Below, piece after piece: positions 9,243-16,071 of a stretch of 64,000 bases of DNA. A model generated the notes under the pieces. The model was not told the DNA's origin, did no database searches, and worked only from the letters and a program-made list of their open reading frames with translations. The stretch is from a virus: IMG/VR virus record IMGVR_UViG_3300021137_000001, positions 265,322-329,321 of that record; one strand, given 5' to 3'. Position numbers and translations under genes: made by a program. How positions within the stretch are numbered: the stretch's first letter is position 1; each line of letters begins with the position of its first letter.

Positions 9243-9994
9243 AAGGTATCTACCAATTTATCAAAGTCGGCACTTAATAAGTAATCTTTATCCATTATGT
9301 GTACGTTTTGCAGGGCAATGACATGTGCTATATTTTCTTCACGTATAATCATCTTTTCACCTGTTATTTCGATGTTTTTGACTAGTTTATCTATGGTTAG
9401 CATAGTAAAAGGGATACTTTGTGATAGGTCAGTAGTGTAACCACTAATAATATTGTTAGCAATTGCAAATGCGTAATCATTGCGAAAGTTGCGTTCTCTA
9501 ATGTGATACAACTTTTGATAATAAGCATAGTTACGTTCAATTCTGCCTACTAAGTCAAACAATGCTTTCGTTTTATCAGTGCGCTTAAATGTTATAGCAG
9601 TTGCCCACACATAATCTAAACTCATTTGCCCCATGTTGCCCGACATTGACATTGTAGGACTTTGATTGTGATGCATTAACTTGTAATCAATTGTAGTGTC
9701 AAGTATGTTTAATAAACTCGTATCAAATTGTAAATAATCGCTATCAAGTAATATAGTTTCATCATACGGACTAAGTTCATACGCACGATATCTACCACCG
9801 TTCTTCCATTGTGTTCCACCTGCGTGACCTGTTCTAAAGTTTTTAGCAGATGTAACGCCAGTATCTGTTATAATAGTAGTTGGTAGATTTAATGTGTGCT
9901 CAATCAGTCGTGCGGCTTGCTCAGCGATTTTAATGTAATCAACTGTATCTGTGTTAACAGCAAATAATATTACGCCCTTAGACTTTTCTTGCAC
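9233..9994 (-). CDS. Probable GT-A-like glycosyltransferase, paralogue B
   Basis: 253 residues. N-terminal VILFAVNTDTVDYIKIA looks like the first strand-helix unit of a GT-A fold, and ETILLDSDYLQF has DSD at 84-86 in the DxD position. GGTQWKNGGRYRAYELSPYDE just before it resembles the acceptor-loop region of family 8-like glycosyltransferases. It is paralogous to the gene at 8388-9242, with which it overlaps by 10 bases; it overlaps the first gene of the operon by 17. The donor sugar is unknown. Other nucleotide-sugar-dependent transferases are possible. Confidence 0.62.
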   Translation of the reverse strand: MQEKSKGVILFAVNTDTVDYIKIAEQAARLIEHTLNLPTTIITDTGVTSAKNFRTGHAGGTQWKNGGRYRAYELSPYDETILLDSDYLQFDTSLLNILDTTIDYKLMHHNQSPTMSMSGNMGQMSLDYVWATAITFKRTDKTKALFDLVGRIERNYAYYQKLYHIRERNFRNDYAFAIANNIISGYTTDLSQSIPFTMLTIDKLVKNIEITGEKMIIREENIAHVIALQNVHIMDKDYLLSADFDKLVDTLCE

Positions 9995-10295
9995 GTTTAA
10001 GTTCTTCGTGTTGTATATGCCACAAGTTCATTGCCTGCTGATAGTGTTGTGTGCATATATCTAAAAATTCCGATCGTTGCACAAAGATTGGGTTCTCGTA
10101 CGTATCTTCTAAGTATAGCGCAACACTGGGCCATGTTGAGAGAAACGCAATAAGCTCTGGTGTTACCTTAAAGAGCCCATTGTTATATGGTACGTGCAGA
10201 TCTGTTTGCACTTTCTCTTTAAGTATACGTTTGTTTGTTTGATAATCCGTTGCTTGTTTAATTTGAGCAACTAGTTGATTGATTTCTGTTGTCAT
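9978..10295 (-). CDS. Small unknown protein, first gene of the radical SAM operon
   Basis: 105 residues, mostly helical by composition (INQLVAQIKQATDYQTNKRILKEKV), with NNGLFKVTPELIAFL in the middle and a basic C-terminus (KRARKV). No known motif. It opens the overlapping operon that runs to the window's left edge. The ATG at 10,295 is preceded on the minus strand by GCTAATTA and then CTATT, a degraded match to the late promoter arrangement TATAAATA-CTATT-ATG seen intact at 58,195-58,210. A terminator for the fibre gene upstream lies at 10,311-10,341, so the operon probably has its own promoter here. Confidence 0.78.
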   Translation of the reverse strand: MTTEINQLVAQIKQATDYQTNKRILKEKVQTDLHVPYNNGLFKVTPELIAFLSTWPSVALYLEDTYENPIFVQRSEFLDICTQHYQQAMNLWHIQHEELKRARKV

Positions 10296-10308
10296 AATAG
10301 TAATTAGC

Positions 10309-10378
10309 CATAAAAATAGGTAAGTGTTTATTCTTACCTATAGTGTACTACATTTATACGAGTATGTCAACTATTATG
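10309..10378. repeat. 70-bp direct repeat, copy 1 (3' UTR, terminator and stop codon)
   Basis: This segment matches 11,385-11,454 at nearly every base (two adjacent differences near 10,359-10,361 and a change by the stop codon). It holds the end of the coding frame, a spacer and the hairpin terminator. The coding regions it follows have diverged much more, so the 3' end is the best conserved part of the duplicated unit. Confidence 0.85.
10311..10341 (-). terminator. Hairpin terminator after first fibre paralogue
   Basis: A perfect 9-bp inverted repeat (ATAGGTAAG / CTTACCTAT at 10,316-10,324 and 10,333-10,341) with an 8-base loop is followed on the minus strand by a run of T. It sits 33 bases past the stop of the gene ending at 10,374. 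It has little GC for a classic terminator, but stem plus T-tract fit a factor-independent one. An almost identical copy follows the neighbouring paralogue. Confidence 0.7.
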
Positions 10379-11327
10379 CAACTACCGGAGTGCCCCATTG
10401 AGATACCAAATATGTTGTTTCTGGGTAAACAATATCAACTCGATGATTAAGTGTTACACTTAACACTGCGTTAAGAGCATGAGTTGGTGCGTTTAAATAT
10501 AAGTTAAAAGAAACTACTGCACCTTTATCACCATGCGCCGATACATTTTGCGCACTTGATAGCATTTGAATTTGTGCGTAATCCGTAGTATATGCGGCAG
10601 TTGTACTTGTAACTTGTATAAGAGACACTGCGCCCGTTGTAAGTCCTTGATACCCAATTGTAGTCGAATTAGTATTAAGCGTACCCCCTGTGCCAGTACG
10701 TCCGCCATTTGATGCGTTACGGAATGCGGTCATACCACCGACATTAGTTACTAGTAATGTAGATACATCGACGCTACGTGCAGTAGCATTATTAGTCGAT
10801 GATATTATAACAAGATTCAATTGCCCGCCTGCATTAAAAAAGTAACGTGCAGCATCACCACTGGCAAATGTTACTGTTCTAGTGGCAAATACTGCGGCAT
10901 ACGCCACACCTGTTGCTGCCGAAATTACTGGGGAAAATGTAGCACCAGTAGTAGTTGCGCCTTGTGCAGTAAATGTTGAACTGTTGGTGTTAATTGTTGT
11001 AACTGCGGTATTTAATGCGGCGCTATATGTAGCGGTTGCGCCAGATGTAAGGGTTGGTACGGAGATAGCAGCGGCAGCCCCACTCTGATGTTGTACACAT
11101 ACATTAAGTGCTGTTAATAATCCGCTCCATTGTGTTGCTGTTACAATGCCTGCAGCCGATATAGTATTGAGATTAGTAACTACTTGCCCATAGCCAACTG
11201 CTCCGGAACCAACACCGAGTACGTAGGCAATATTAACTGGCGAGGTAGTATAAGTGCCCTGTGTACCACCCCATGCTAATGCATTAAAATCGGCTGCTTG
11301 AATTGTTCCAGTTGATGCGTATGACAT
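10374..11327 (-). CDS. Probable tail-fibre/virion structural protein, paralogue 1
   Basis: 317 residues, rich in Ala, Thr, Ser, Gly and Asn with short beta-forming repeats, typical of virion surface or fibre proteins; only one cysteine. It begins MSYAS, as does its paralogue at 11,450-12,406, with which it shares long stretches such as NLAWGGTQGTY-like and GVGSGAVGYGQ. The N-terminal 130 residues are clearly similar; the middle is more variable, as in receptor-facing proteins. ATG is preceded by AAAGGA. Own terminator downstream. Adjacent to two fibre genes and the baseplate cluster, so a fibre or adhesin role is inferred. Confidence 0.72.
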   Translation of the reverse strand: MSYASTGTIQAADFNALAWGGTQGTYTTSPVNIAYVLGVGSGAVGYGQVVTNLNTISAAGIVTATQWSGLLTALNVCVQHQSGAAAAISVPTLTSGATATYSAALNTAVTTINTNSSTFTAQGATTTGATFSPVISAATGVAYAAVFATRTVTFASGDAARYFFNAGGQLNLVIISSTNNATARSVDVSTLLVTNVGGMTAFRNASNGGRTGTGGTLNTNSTTIGYQGLTTGAVSLIQVTSTTAAYTTDYAQIQMLSSAQNVSAHGDKGAVVSFNLYLNAPTHALNAVLSVTLNHRVDIVYPETTYLVSQWGTPVVA

Positions 11328-11384
11328 TTTCTATTAATTCCTTTACTGCAATATAATAATTACTTATCTTCAATGCATTGCATT

Positions 11385-11454
11385 CATAAAAATAGGTAAG
11401 TGTTTATTCTTACCTATAGTGTACTACATTTATATTAGTATGTCAACTATTATG
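11385..11454. repeat. 70-bp direct repeat, copy 2
   Basis: Second copy of the repeat at 10,309-10,378, spaced 1,076 bases from it, which is almost exactly one gene length. It spans the stop codon of the 318-residue paralogue and its terminator hairpin. Such a unit could arise by tandem duplication followed by conversion, and offers a site for recombination that would delete or add a fibre gene. Confidence 0.85.
11388..11417 (-). terminator. Hairpin terminator after second fibre paralogue
   Basis: Same 9-bp stem as the copy at 10,311 (ATAGGTAAG at 11,392-11,400 with CTTACCTAT at 11,409-11,417), loop TGTTTATT, then T-rich sequence on the minus strand. It ends the transcript of the 11,450-12,406 gene, so the two paralogues can be transcribed separately. 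A weak late-promoter-like GATAAGTA sits between it and the next gene start. Confidence 0.7.
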
Positions 11455-12406
11455 TAATTGACACTGTACCCCATGAGTTAGTTGTTAAGTAGGTTGATTC
11501 TGGATAAACAACATCAATCTGGAAGTTTAACGTAGCATTAATTGTGTCGTCCCATGCATGATCGGCAACTACATAGCCCAATCTAAAAGCAACACCATAT
11601 CCAGCTGCACCGTTAGTAGTGTCGGGATTGAAGCCATAAACTTGTAAATATGAATAATTGGCAGTATATGCCGCAGTAGTGTCAGTTACTTGTACTAGTG
11701 TATTTGCCACGCCTTGTACATTATTTCTATATCCATATGCTGTATTATTTGTATTCTGTGTAAGGCCAGTACCGCTGCGCCCAGCATTTGTTGTTTGACG
11801 AAATTGTGTTATTCCGCCGACTGCATTAATTACACGTACAAAACTTTGGCTTGACAAAGATCCATTAAGATCAGTTGCAGAAACGCGAACATTTAAATAG
11901 CCGCCTGCATTAAAGAAGTAACGTGCAGCTTGTGCACCTGATGAAAAAGTCGCAAAGTGATCAGTATATGAGTTTACCCCTGTTGTACTACCGGCACCTA
12001 TGTTTGTAGTTGCAAGCGAACCAGTAGTTGTAGCACCTTGCGCTGTATATAATGCAGAATTTGTGTTAATTGTTGTTACAGCCGTTGCCACTGTACTAAA
12101 GTAAGTAATTTTATTACCAGCAGTAATAGTCGGGCTCACTGTTAATTGTGCGCCTGCGCCACTTTGATGACCCAACGCAGCATTTAATGTTGTTAACAAC
12201 CCGCTCCACTGTACCGCAGTAACAGTACCTGCTGCTGCAACTGTGTTAATGGCAGTAACAGACTGGCCGTAGCCCACTGCGCCAGAACCAACTCCCATAA
12301 CATAAGCAATGTTAGTTGGGCTTGCTGTGTAAGTACCTTGTGTACCACCCCATGCTAAGTTATTATAATCCGTTGCTTGTATTAAGCCAGCTGATGCGTA
12401 TGACAT
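11450..12406 (-). CDS. Probable tail-fibre/virion structural protein, paralogue 2
   Basis: 318 residues, beginning MSYASAGLIQ. Composition (Ala, Thr, Ser, Gly, Asn) and length match the downstream paralogue at 10,374-11,327; conserved blocks include WGGTQGTYT, NIAYVMGVGSGAVGYGQ and QWSGLLT near the N-terminus and HQSGA in the middle. It has no cysteine. The C-terminal half differs most, with a different Tyr-rich pattern, which would fit exposed receptor-contacting loops. It starts 11 bases after the stop of the 12,418-13,908 gene and is probably transcribed with it. Confidence 0.72.
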   Translation of the reverse strand: MSYASAGLIQATDYNNLAWGGTQGTYTASPTNIAYVMGVGSGAVGYGQSVTAINTVAAAGTVTAVQWSGLLTTLNAALGHQSGAGAQLTVSPTITAGNKITYFSTVATAVTTINTNSALYTAQGATTTGSLATTNIGAGSTTGVNSYTDHFATFSSGAQAARYFFNAGGYLNVRVSATDLNGSLSSQSFVRVINAVGGITQFRQTTNAGRSGTGLTQNTNNTAYGYRNNVQGVANTLVQVTDTTAAYTANYSYLQVYGFNPDTTNGAAGYGVAFRLGYVVADHAWDDTINATLNFQIDVVYPESTYLTTNSWGTVSIT

Positions 12407-12417
12407 ATTTGTTATCC

Positions 12418-13908
12418 TTAACTATTTAATTTAACTATTGCTTCAACAGTGCCTTCGCCCATTGATGTTTTATTTTCTAACGCACGACCAATAACATTAA
12501 ATGCTGTCATTTCGCTACGTGTTGCAGCTCGAGCTAAACCACGACCTGCACTTACTAACCTATCACCCTTTTTAACAGTACCAATTACACGAACTGGCAC
12601 ACGACCATTGACTGCAACTGGTGGGTGAGTAACATCGTTACCTGCTCCACCGTTCATTAAGAAGCCTGCTTTCATACTTATCACTCCAAACACTGCCTCG
12701 CTTAAATCCTGAACCACGGCAGTGATTTCTTTAAGTCCGCCAAGTTCAACAACTGTTCCTGGTGTATATGATGCGTCTGATTCAAAGCGTTCCGCTAAGT
12801 CAGCGTATAATGAAGTAGTCGATGTACCAATTAAGTTACCGTAGAATGTAGAAGCAATTGCGTTAACTGCATATACGTTAGCAAATTTAGTACCAGTTGC
12901 ACCAATGTTAATTGTATTTGGGCTGTTTGGTAAGATTGTGTTTGATGCAATAGTAATACCTTGATTTAATGTATAACCAGTTACTGTTAAGTTACCAGTA
13001 ACACTTGCTGTACCTTGTGTAATAAAATTACCCGGTAATGTAACTGCTGAAGTAGTACCGTTAATACCAATTGCTTTAGTACTAACCCCACCCATCTTAA
13101 CCCATAAGTTCAAGTCGCCGTTATTGAAACTGTTAGTTAAACTAACTGCTCCGCCAGTAGAAACAATAGTTAAATCACTACTTACTACCAATCCACCATT
13201 TACTGAAAGTTGATAGTTAGTACTTGTATTTTGATCATTACGTAAGTACGAACCGCCAGTAACACCATTGACTGTTAGTGCGTTACTTGCATCGCCTGTA
13301 AATTGTGCGCCAGTAAGTGTACTTGAACTAATTAAGTTCATACCAGGTTTAACTGTTGTAAATCCTGCAATTGATGTTTGTGGAGTAAATGTACTATCTT
13401 TACTTAGAATAGCAATTACGCTATTTGAAATATAAAATTTAACAACAACGTGACTAATTGAACTACTATCTAAAATAGTTTCAACTACTGCACCACTTGT
13501 TCCCGATGTTGCAGTGTATGATGGGCCAATTGTTACCCACGCACTACCGCTCCATACTTTAAGTTGAGCATTATTAGTGTCCCACCATAAGTCACCAGTC
13601 ACTGGGCTAGTCGGCGAACTGCTAGAAGCAGCAGAACTACTAATTGGTTTCCATCCTGCAGAACCACCAGCATAAACTTTCAATACATTATTAGTACTAT
13701 CGTACCAAAGTTGACCAGTTAATGCAGCACTTGGTGCAGTTGTATTAGAAAAGTTTTCAAGCAACTTAATATAGTTTTCATTTAAGAAAATACCATAACC
13801 TGCATAGTTTTTACCGATTAAAGTTAAACTAGTTGTTGTGGAATTGACTGTTCCGTCTGCTATAGTTGCGAGTGTAACACCTGCTGTTGTAGTTATTGTA
13901 TATGACAT
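12418..13908 (-). CDS. Tail-fibre-like structural protein with C-terminal chaperone-like region
   Basis: 496 residues. The N-terminal 110 residues hold two copies of a fibre-type repeat (GQLWYDSTNNVLKVY and GDLWWDTNNAQLKVW, each followed by a Trp-containing strand), shared with the 13,941-15,338 gene. The middle is a beta-rich shaft. The C-terminus has YADLAERFESD and VVELGG followed by VFGVIS, resembling intramolecular chaperone or peptidase-G2-like ends of phage fibres, which help trimer folding and may be cut off. A late promoter GATAAATA lies at 13,929-13,936 with a 15-base leader containing AGG. Attachment point on the virion is unknown. Confidence 0.75.
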   Translation of the reverse strand: MSYTITTTAGVTLATIADGTVNSTTTSLTLIGKNYAGYGIFLNENYIKLLENFSNTTAPSAALTGQLWYDSTNNVLKVYAGGSAGWKPISSSAASSSSPTSPVTGDLWWDTNNAQLKVWSGSAWVTIGPSYTATSGTSGAVVETILDSSSISHVVVKFYISNSVIAILSKDSTFTPQTSIAGFTTVKPGMNLISSSTLTGAQFTGDASNALTVNGVTGGSYLRNDQNTSTNYQLSVNGGLVVSSDLTIVSTGGAVSLTNSFNNGDLNLWVKMGGVSTKAIGINGTTSAVTLPGNFITQGTASVTGNLTVTGYTLNQGITIASNTILPNSPNTINIGATGTKFANVYAVNAIASTFYGNLIGTSTTSLYADLAERFESDASYTPGTVVELGGLKEITAVVQDLSEAVFGVISMKAGFLMNGGAGNDVTHPPVAVNGRVPVRVIGTVKKGDRLVSAGRGLARAATRSEMTAFNVIGRALENKTSMGEGTVEAIVKLNS

Positions 13909-13928
13909 TATTATTACCTATTATATGT

Positions 13929-13936
13929 TATTTATC
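13929..13936 (-). promoter_or_regulatory. T4-type late promoter
   Basis: On the minus strand the sequence is GATAAATA, one base from the T4 late consensus TATAAATA. With T4 spacing, transcription should start at about 13,923, giving a 15-base leader with ATAGG before the ATG at 13,908. Confidence 0.65.
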
Positions 13937-13940
13937 TGCA

Positions 13941-15338
13941 TTAAGCCGTACGTTGAAACCAAAAGTCGCCATCATGTGAACCGCTATCGTTAACACCTGC
14001 TTGCGGAGCATCGACACTAACAATCTTAGCACTACCACCCCACCATTGTCCTGCTGTTCCTACATATTCAGTTGTTGCTACCGCAGCATTGCCTGCACTT
14101 GTATAATCTTGTGATTGTGTCACTGCTACTGCGCCATTTCTTAAATTTAAACCGCTTGCACTTGCAGTTGCAACACTAGTGCCATCAATTACTAAATTGG
14201 CACTACCTGTATCTACATCAAGTATTTCCAAATAGCTGTTGCCTTGGTATATTTTATTCTTTAAGAATCCAGAGTTATTAACTACGTATTCTGTTGTTGC
14301 TACTGTAGTATTAACTGTGCCAGCAAGTTGTGTTGGTGCTGTTAAATCGCCTGAGTAAGAACCAGTGCCAATAACATTCAATGCACCAGTTACTGTCGCA
14401 CCGGCACCTAGTAATAAGCCGCCCGATAGCGTCGCACTTAAAAGCGAAGCAGTACCAGTTGCGCCATCAATACCAAATGCCAATGTATTAACTCCACCTA
14501 CTGCCGCATAAAAGTTAATATCGCCATTTGTAATATTATTTTTAACACTAACATCGCCTGCTGTGGTTGTTGTAATTTGTAAGTTACTAGTAAGTCCGAC
14601 AGTAATGCCACCGTTATTAACAATAGCAAGTGTACCTGTACTACTATTGTTAATATCTGTACGTAAGTAGTTAGTTGCAATAACGCCACCTAAGTAACTA
14701 GCATTGTTAGCAGTACCCCAAAACGTTTCGCCTGAATGTATGTTATAGCCTGTTTGAATAGTTGCGTAGCCAGCAATCGGAGTAAGTGGAGTAAATTCAC
14801 TGTCTTGACTGATAATGCCAGAACGTGTTCCACCTACGTACATTGAGACAACATCATGCATAGCTGTCGTTGTATCTTCAATTCGTTCCCAAATTGCGCC
14901 TGCCTTGCCATATACTTTGCTCCATGTTGGACCAACTAATTGCCAACCAGCAAGTGCATATGGTGTAGTACCATCGTATACGTACAATTGATTAGCATAA
15001 GTATCCCACCAAATGTCGCCAGCAATTGTAGTTACTGGGGCACCAAGTGTACTGCTATTTTGTGCAGTTGCACTACTGATGATTTTAAAATATGTGCCGG
15101 TATATACTTTCAATAAACTATCGGCTGTATCCCACCATAATTGTCCGCTCAGTGGATTACTTGGGGAAATGTCATACGCAAAGTTTTCAGTTAGTTTAAC
15201 TAAGTCATCAGTCATTATCTGACCGTAGTTACTATAGTTACGACCAACTAATGTTAAACTAGTATGCGACGTATCCACTGTACCATCTAAAATAGTACCA
15301 AGTGTTGTTCCGTTTGTTTTTCTTATTATATACGACAT
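13941..15338 (-). CDS. Tail-fibre-like structural protein
   Basis: 465 residues. The start (MSYIIRKTNGTTLGTILDGT) and the early SLTLVGRNYSNYG block match the neighbouring 496-residue protein, as do the two GQLWWDT / GDIWWDT repeats, so the two arose by duplication. The rest is beta-rich and Gly/Thr-rich, with repeated TTEYV blocks (near 355 and 420) that look like a trimer-forming shaft. The C-terminus ends DGDFWFQRTA and lacks the chaperone-like domain of its relative. A GGA ribosome site (AGGAAAAGAC before ATG) and 13 bases separate it from the upstream gene. Confidence 0.75.
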   Translation of the reverse strand: MSYIIRKTNGTTLGTILDGTVDTSHTSLTLVGRNYSNYGQIMTDDLVKLTENFAYDISPSNPLSGQLWWDTADSLLKVYTGTYFKIISSATAQNSSTLGAPVTTIAGDIWWDTYANQLYVYDGTTPYALAGWQLVGPTWSKVYGKAGAIWERIEDTTTAMHDVVSMYVGGTRSGIISQDSEFTPLTPIAGYATIQTGYNIHSGETFWGTANNASYLGGVIATNYLRTDINNSSTGTLAIVNNGGITVGLTSNLQITTTTAGDVSVKNNITNGDINFYAAVGGVNTLAFGIDGATGTASLLSATLSGGLLLGAGATVTGALNVIGTGSYSGDLTAPTQLAGTVNTTVATTEYVVNNSGFLKNKIYQGNSYLEILDVDTGSANLVIDGTSVATASASGLNLRNGAVAVTQSQDYTSAGNAAVATTEYVGTAGQWWGGSAKIVSVDAPQAGVNDSGSHDGDFWFQRTA

Positions 15339-15351
15339 TGTCTTTTCCTAG

Positions 15352-16014
15352 TTATACTGTAGTGCTTAAATTAGTCAGTGTTTGTATGCGCACTGTGTAA
15401 TCAATTTGTATTAGTCTGTTTAGCGATTTTTGCACTGGGCTAAAAATCACGTGTGTTAGTAGTTTACCGAGTCCTTCGCCTGATGCATTAAATCCTTTTA
15501 AACCCAATTCGTCAAATACAAATTGTCCGTTTAAGTCTTGACTGTTATCAAACACTGCTTGCCCATTTGGTTCGCCATAGTCTAATAGACAGCTTATAAT
15601 AATATCACTATAAATTTGTCCCGGTACGTGGGTAATTGAAATTTTATTTCTTAGTGGGTCGCCGTTTGCAGCATTAGTATCATCTACAATTTTGTAGTAT
15701 TGCGGACTATATAAATCAGCATTTTGTACGTTTGTGTTTGTTGGCAAGTATGTAATAACACCAGTTGGATCAACTGTAGTTCCGCCATTACCAAAATGCA
15801 TCTCAGTAATAAAATTATTACCTTTGTTGCCTAAACTTGTAGCAATTGCTTCACTCATATTTTCATAATGAATGGCATTGCGTTTGTTTACAAACACTTC
15901 TTTAGTCTCAGGGTCAAATATTTTAATATGCCCTTGCACACTGATTCCGCCGCGTTCATCGGGTTGTTTAGCTGGCTGTGGTTTAATTATTGATTCTTGC
16001 ATTTTTTTATCCAT
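15352..16014 (-). CDS. Virion structural protein of unknown position (220 aa)
   Basis: 220 residues. An N-terminal Lys/Gln-rich lead is followed by GHIKIFDPETKEVFVNKRNAIHYENM and a central HFGNGGTTVDPTGVI segment; the second half is beta-rich and ends in a strand-forming RIQTLTNLSTTV. I recognise this as a type found next to large baseplate proteins in T4-like phages, but I cannot name it; gene order would allow a gp8- or gp9-like wedge or fibre-socket role. AATAAATA lies at 16,020-16,027 with five bases between it and ATG, so a late transcript should start exactly at the start codon. An internal Met at residue 5 is an alternative start. Confidence 0.65.
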   Translation of the reverse strand: MDKKMQESIIKPQPAKQPDERGGISVQGHIKIFDPETKEVFVNKRNAIHYENMSEAIATSLGNKGNNFITEMHFGNGGTTVDPTGVITYLPTNTNVQNADLYSPQYYKIVDDTNAANGDPLRNKISITHVPGQIYSDIIISCLLDYGEPNGQAVFDNSQDLNGQFVFDELGLKGFNASGEGLGKLLTHVIFSPVQKSLNRLIQIDYTVRIQTLTNLSTTV

Positions 16015-16019
16015 ATACT

Positions 16020-16027
16020 TATTTATT
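16020..16027 (-). promoter_or_regulatory. Late promoter abutting the start codon (leaderless mRNA predicted)
   Basis: Minus-strand AATAAATA followed by AGTAT and then the ATG at 16,014. T4 late promoters occupy -13 to -6, so +1 falls on the A of ATG. Five further genes here share this exact geometry. Confidence 0.6.
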
Positions 16028-16071
16028 TCATTCCTTTACGACTACTAACAGTTATAGTATTTACCGTATAT

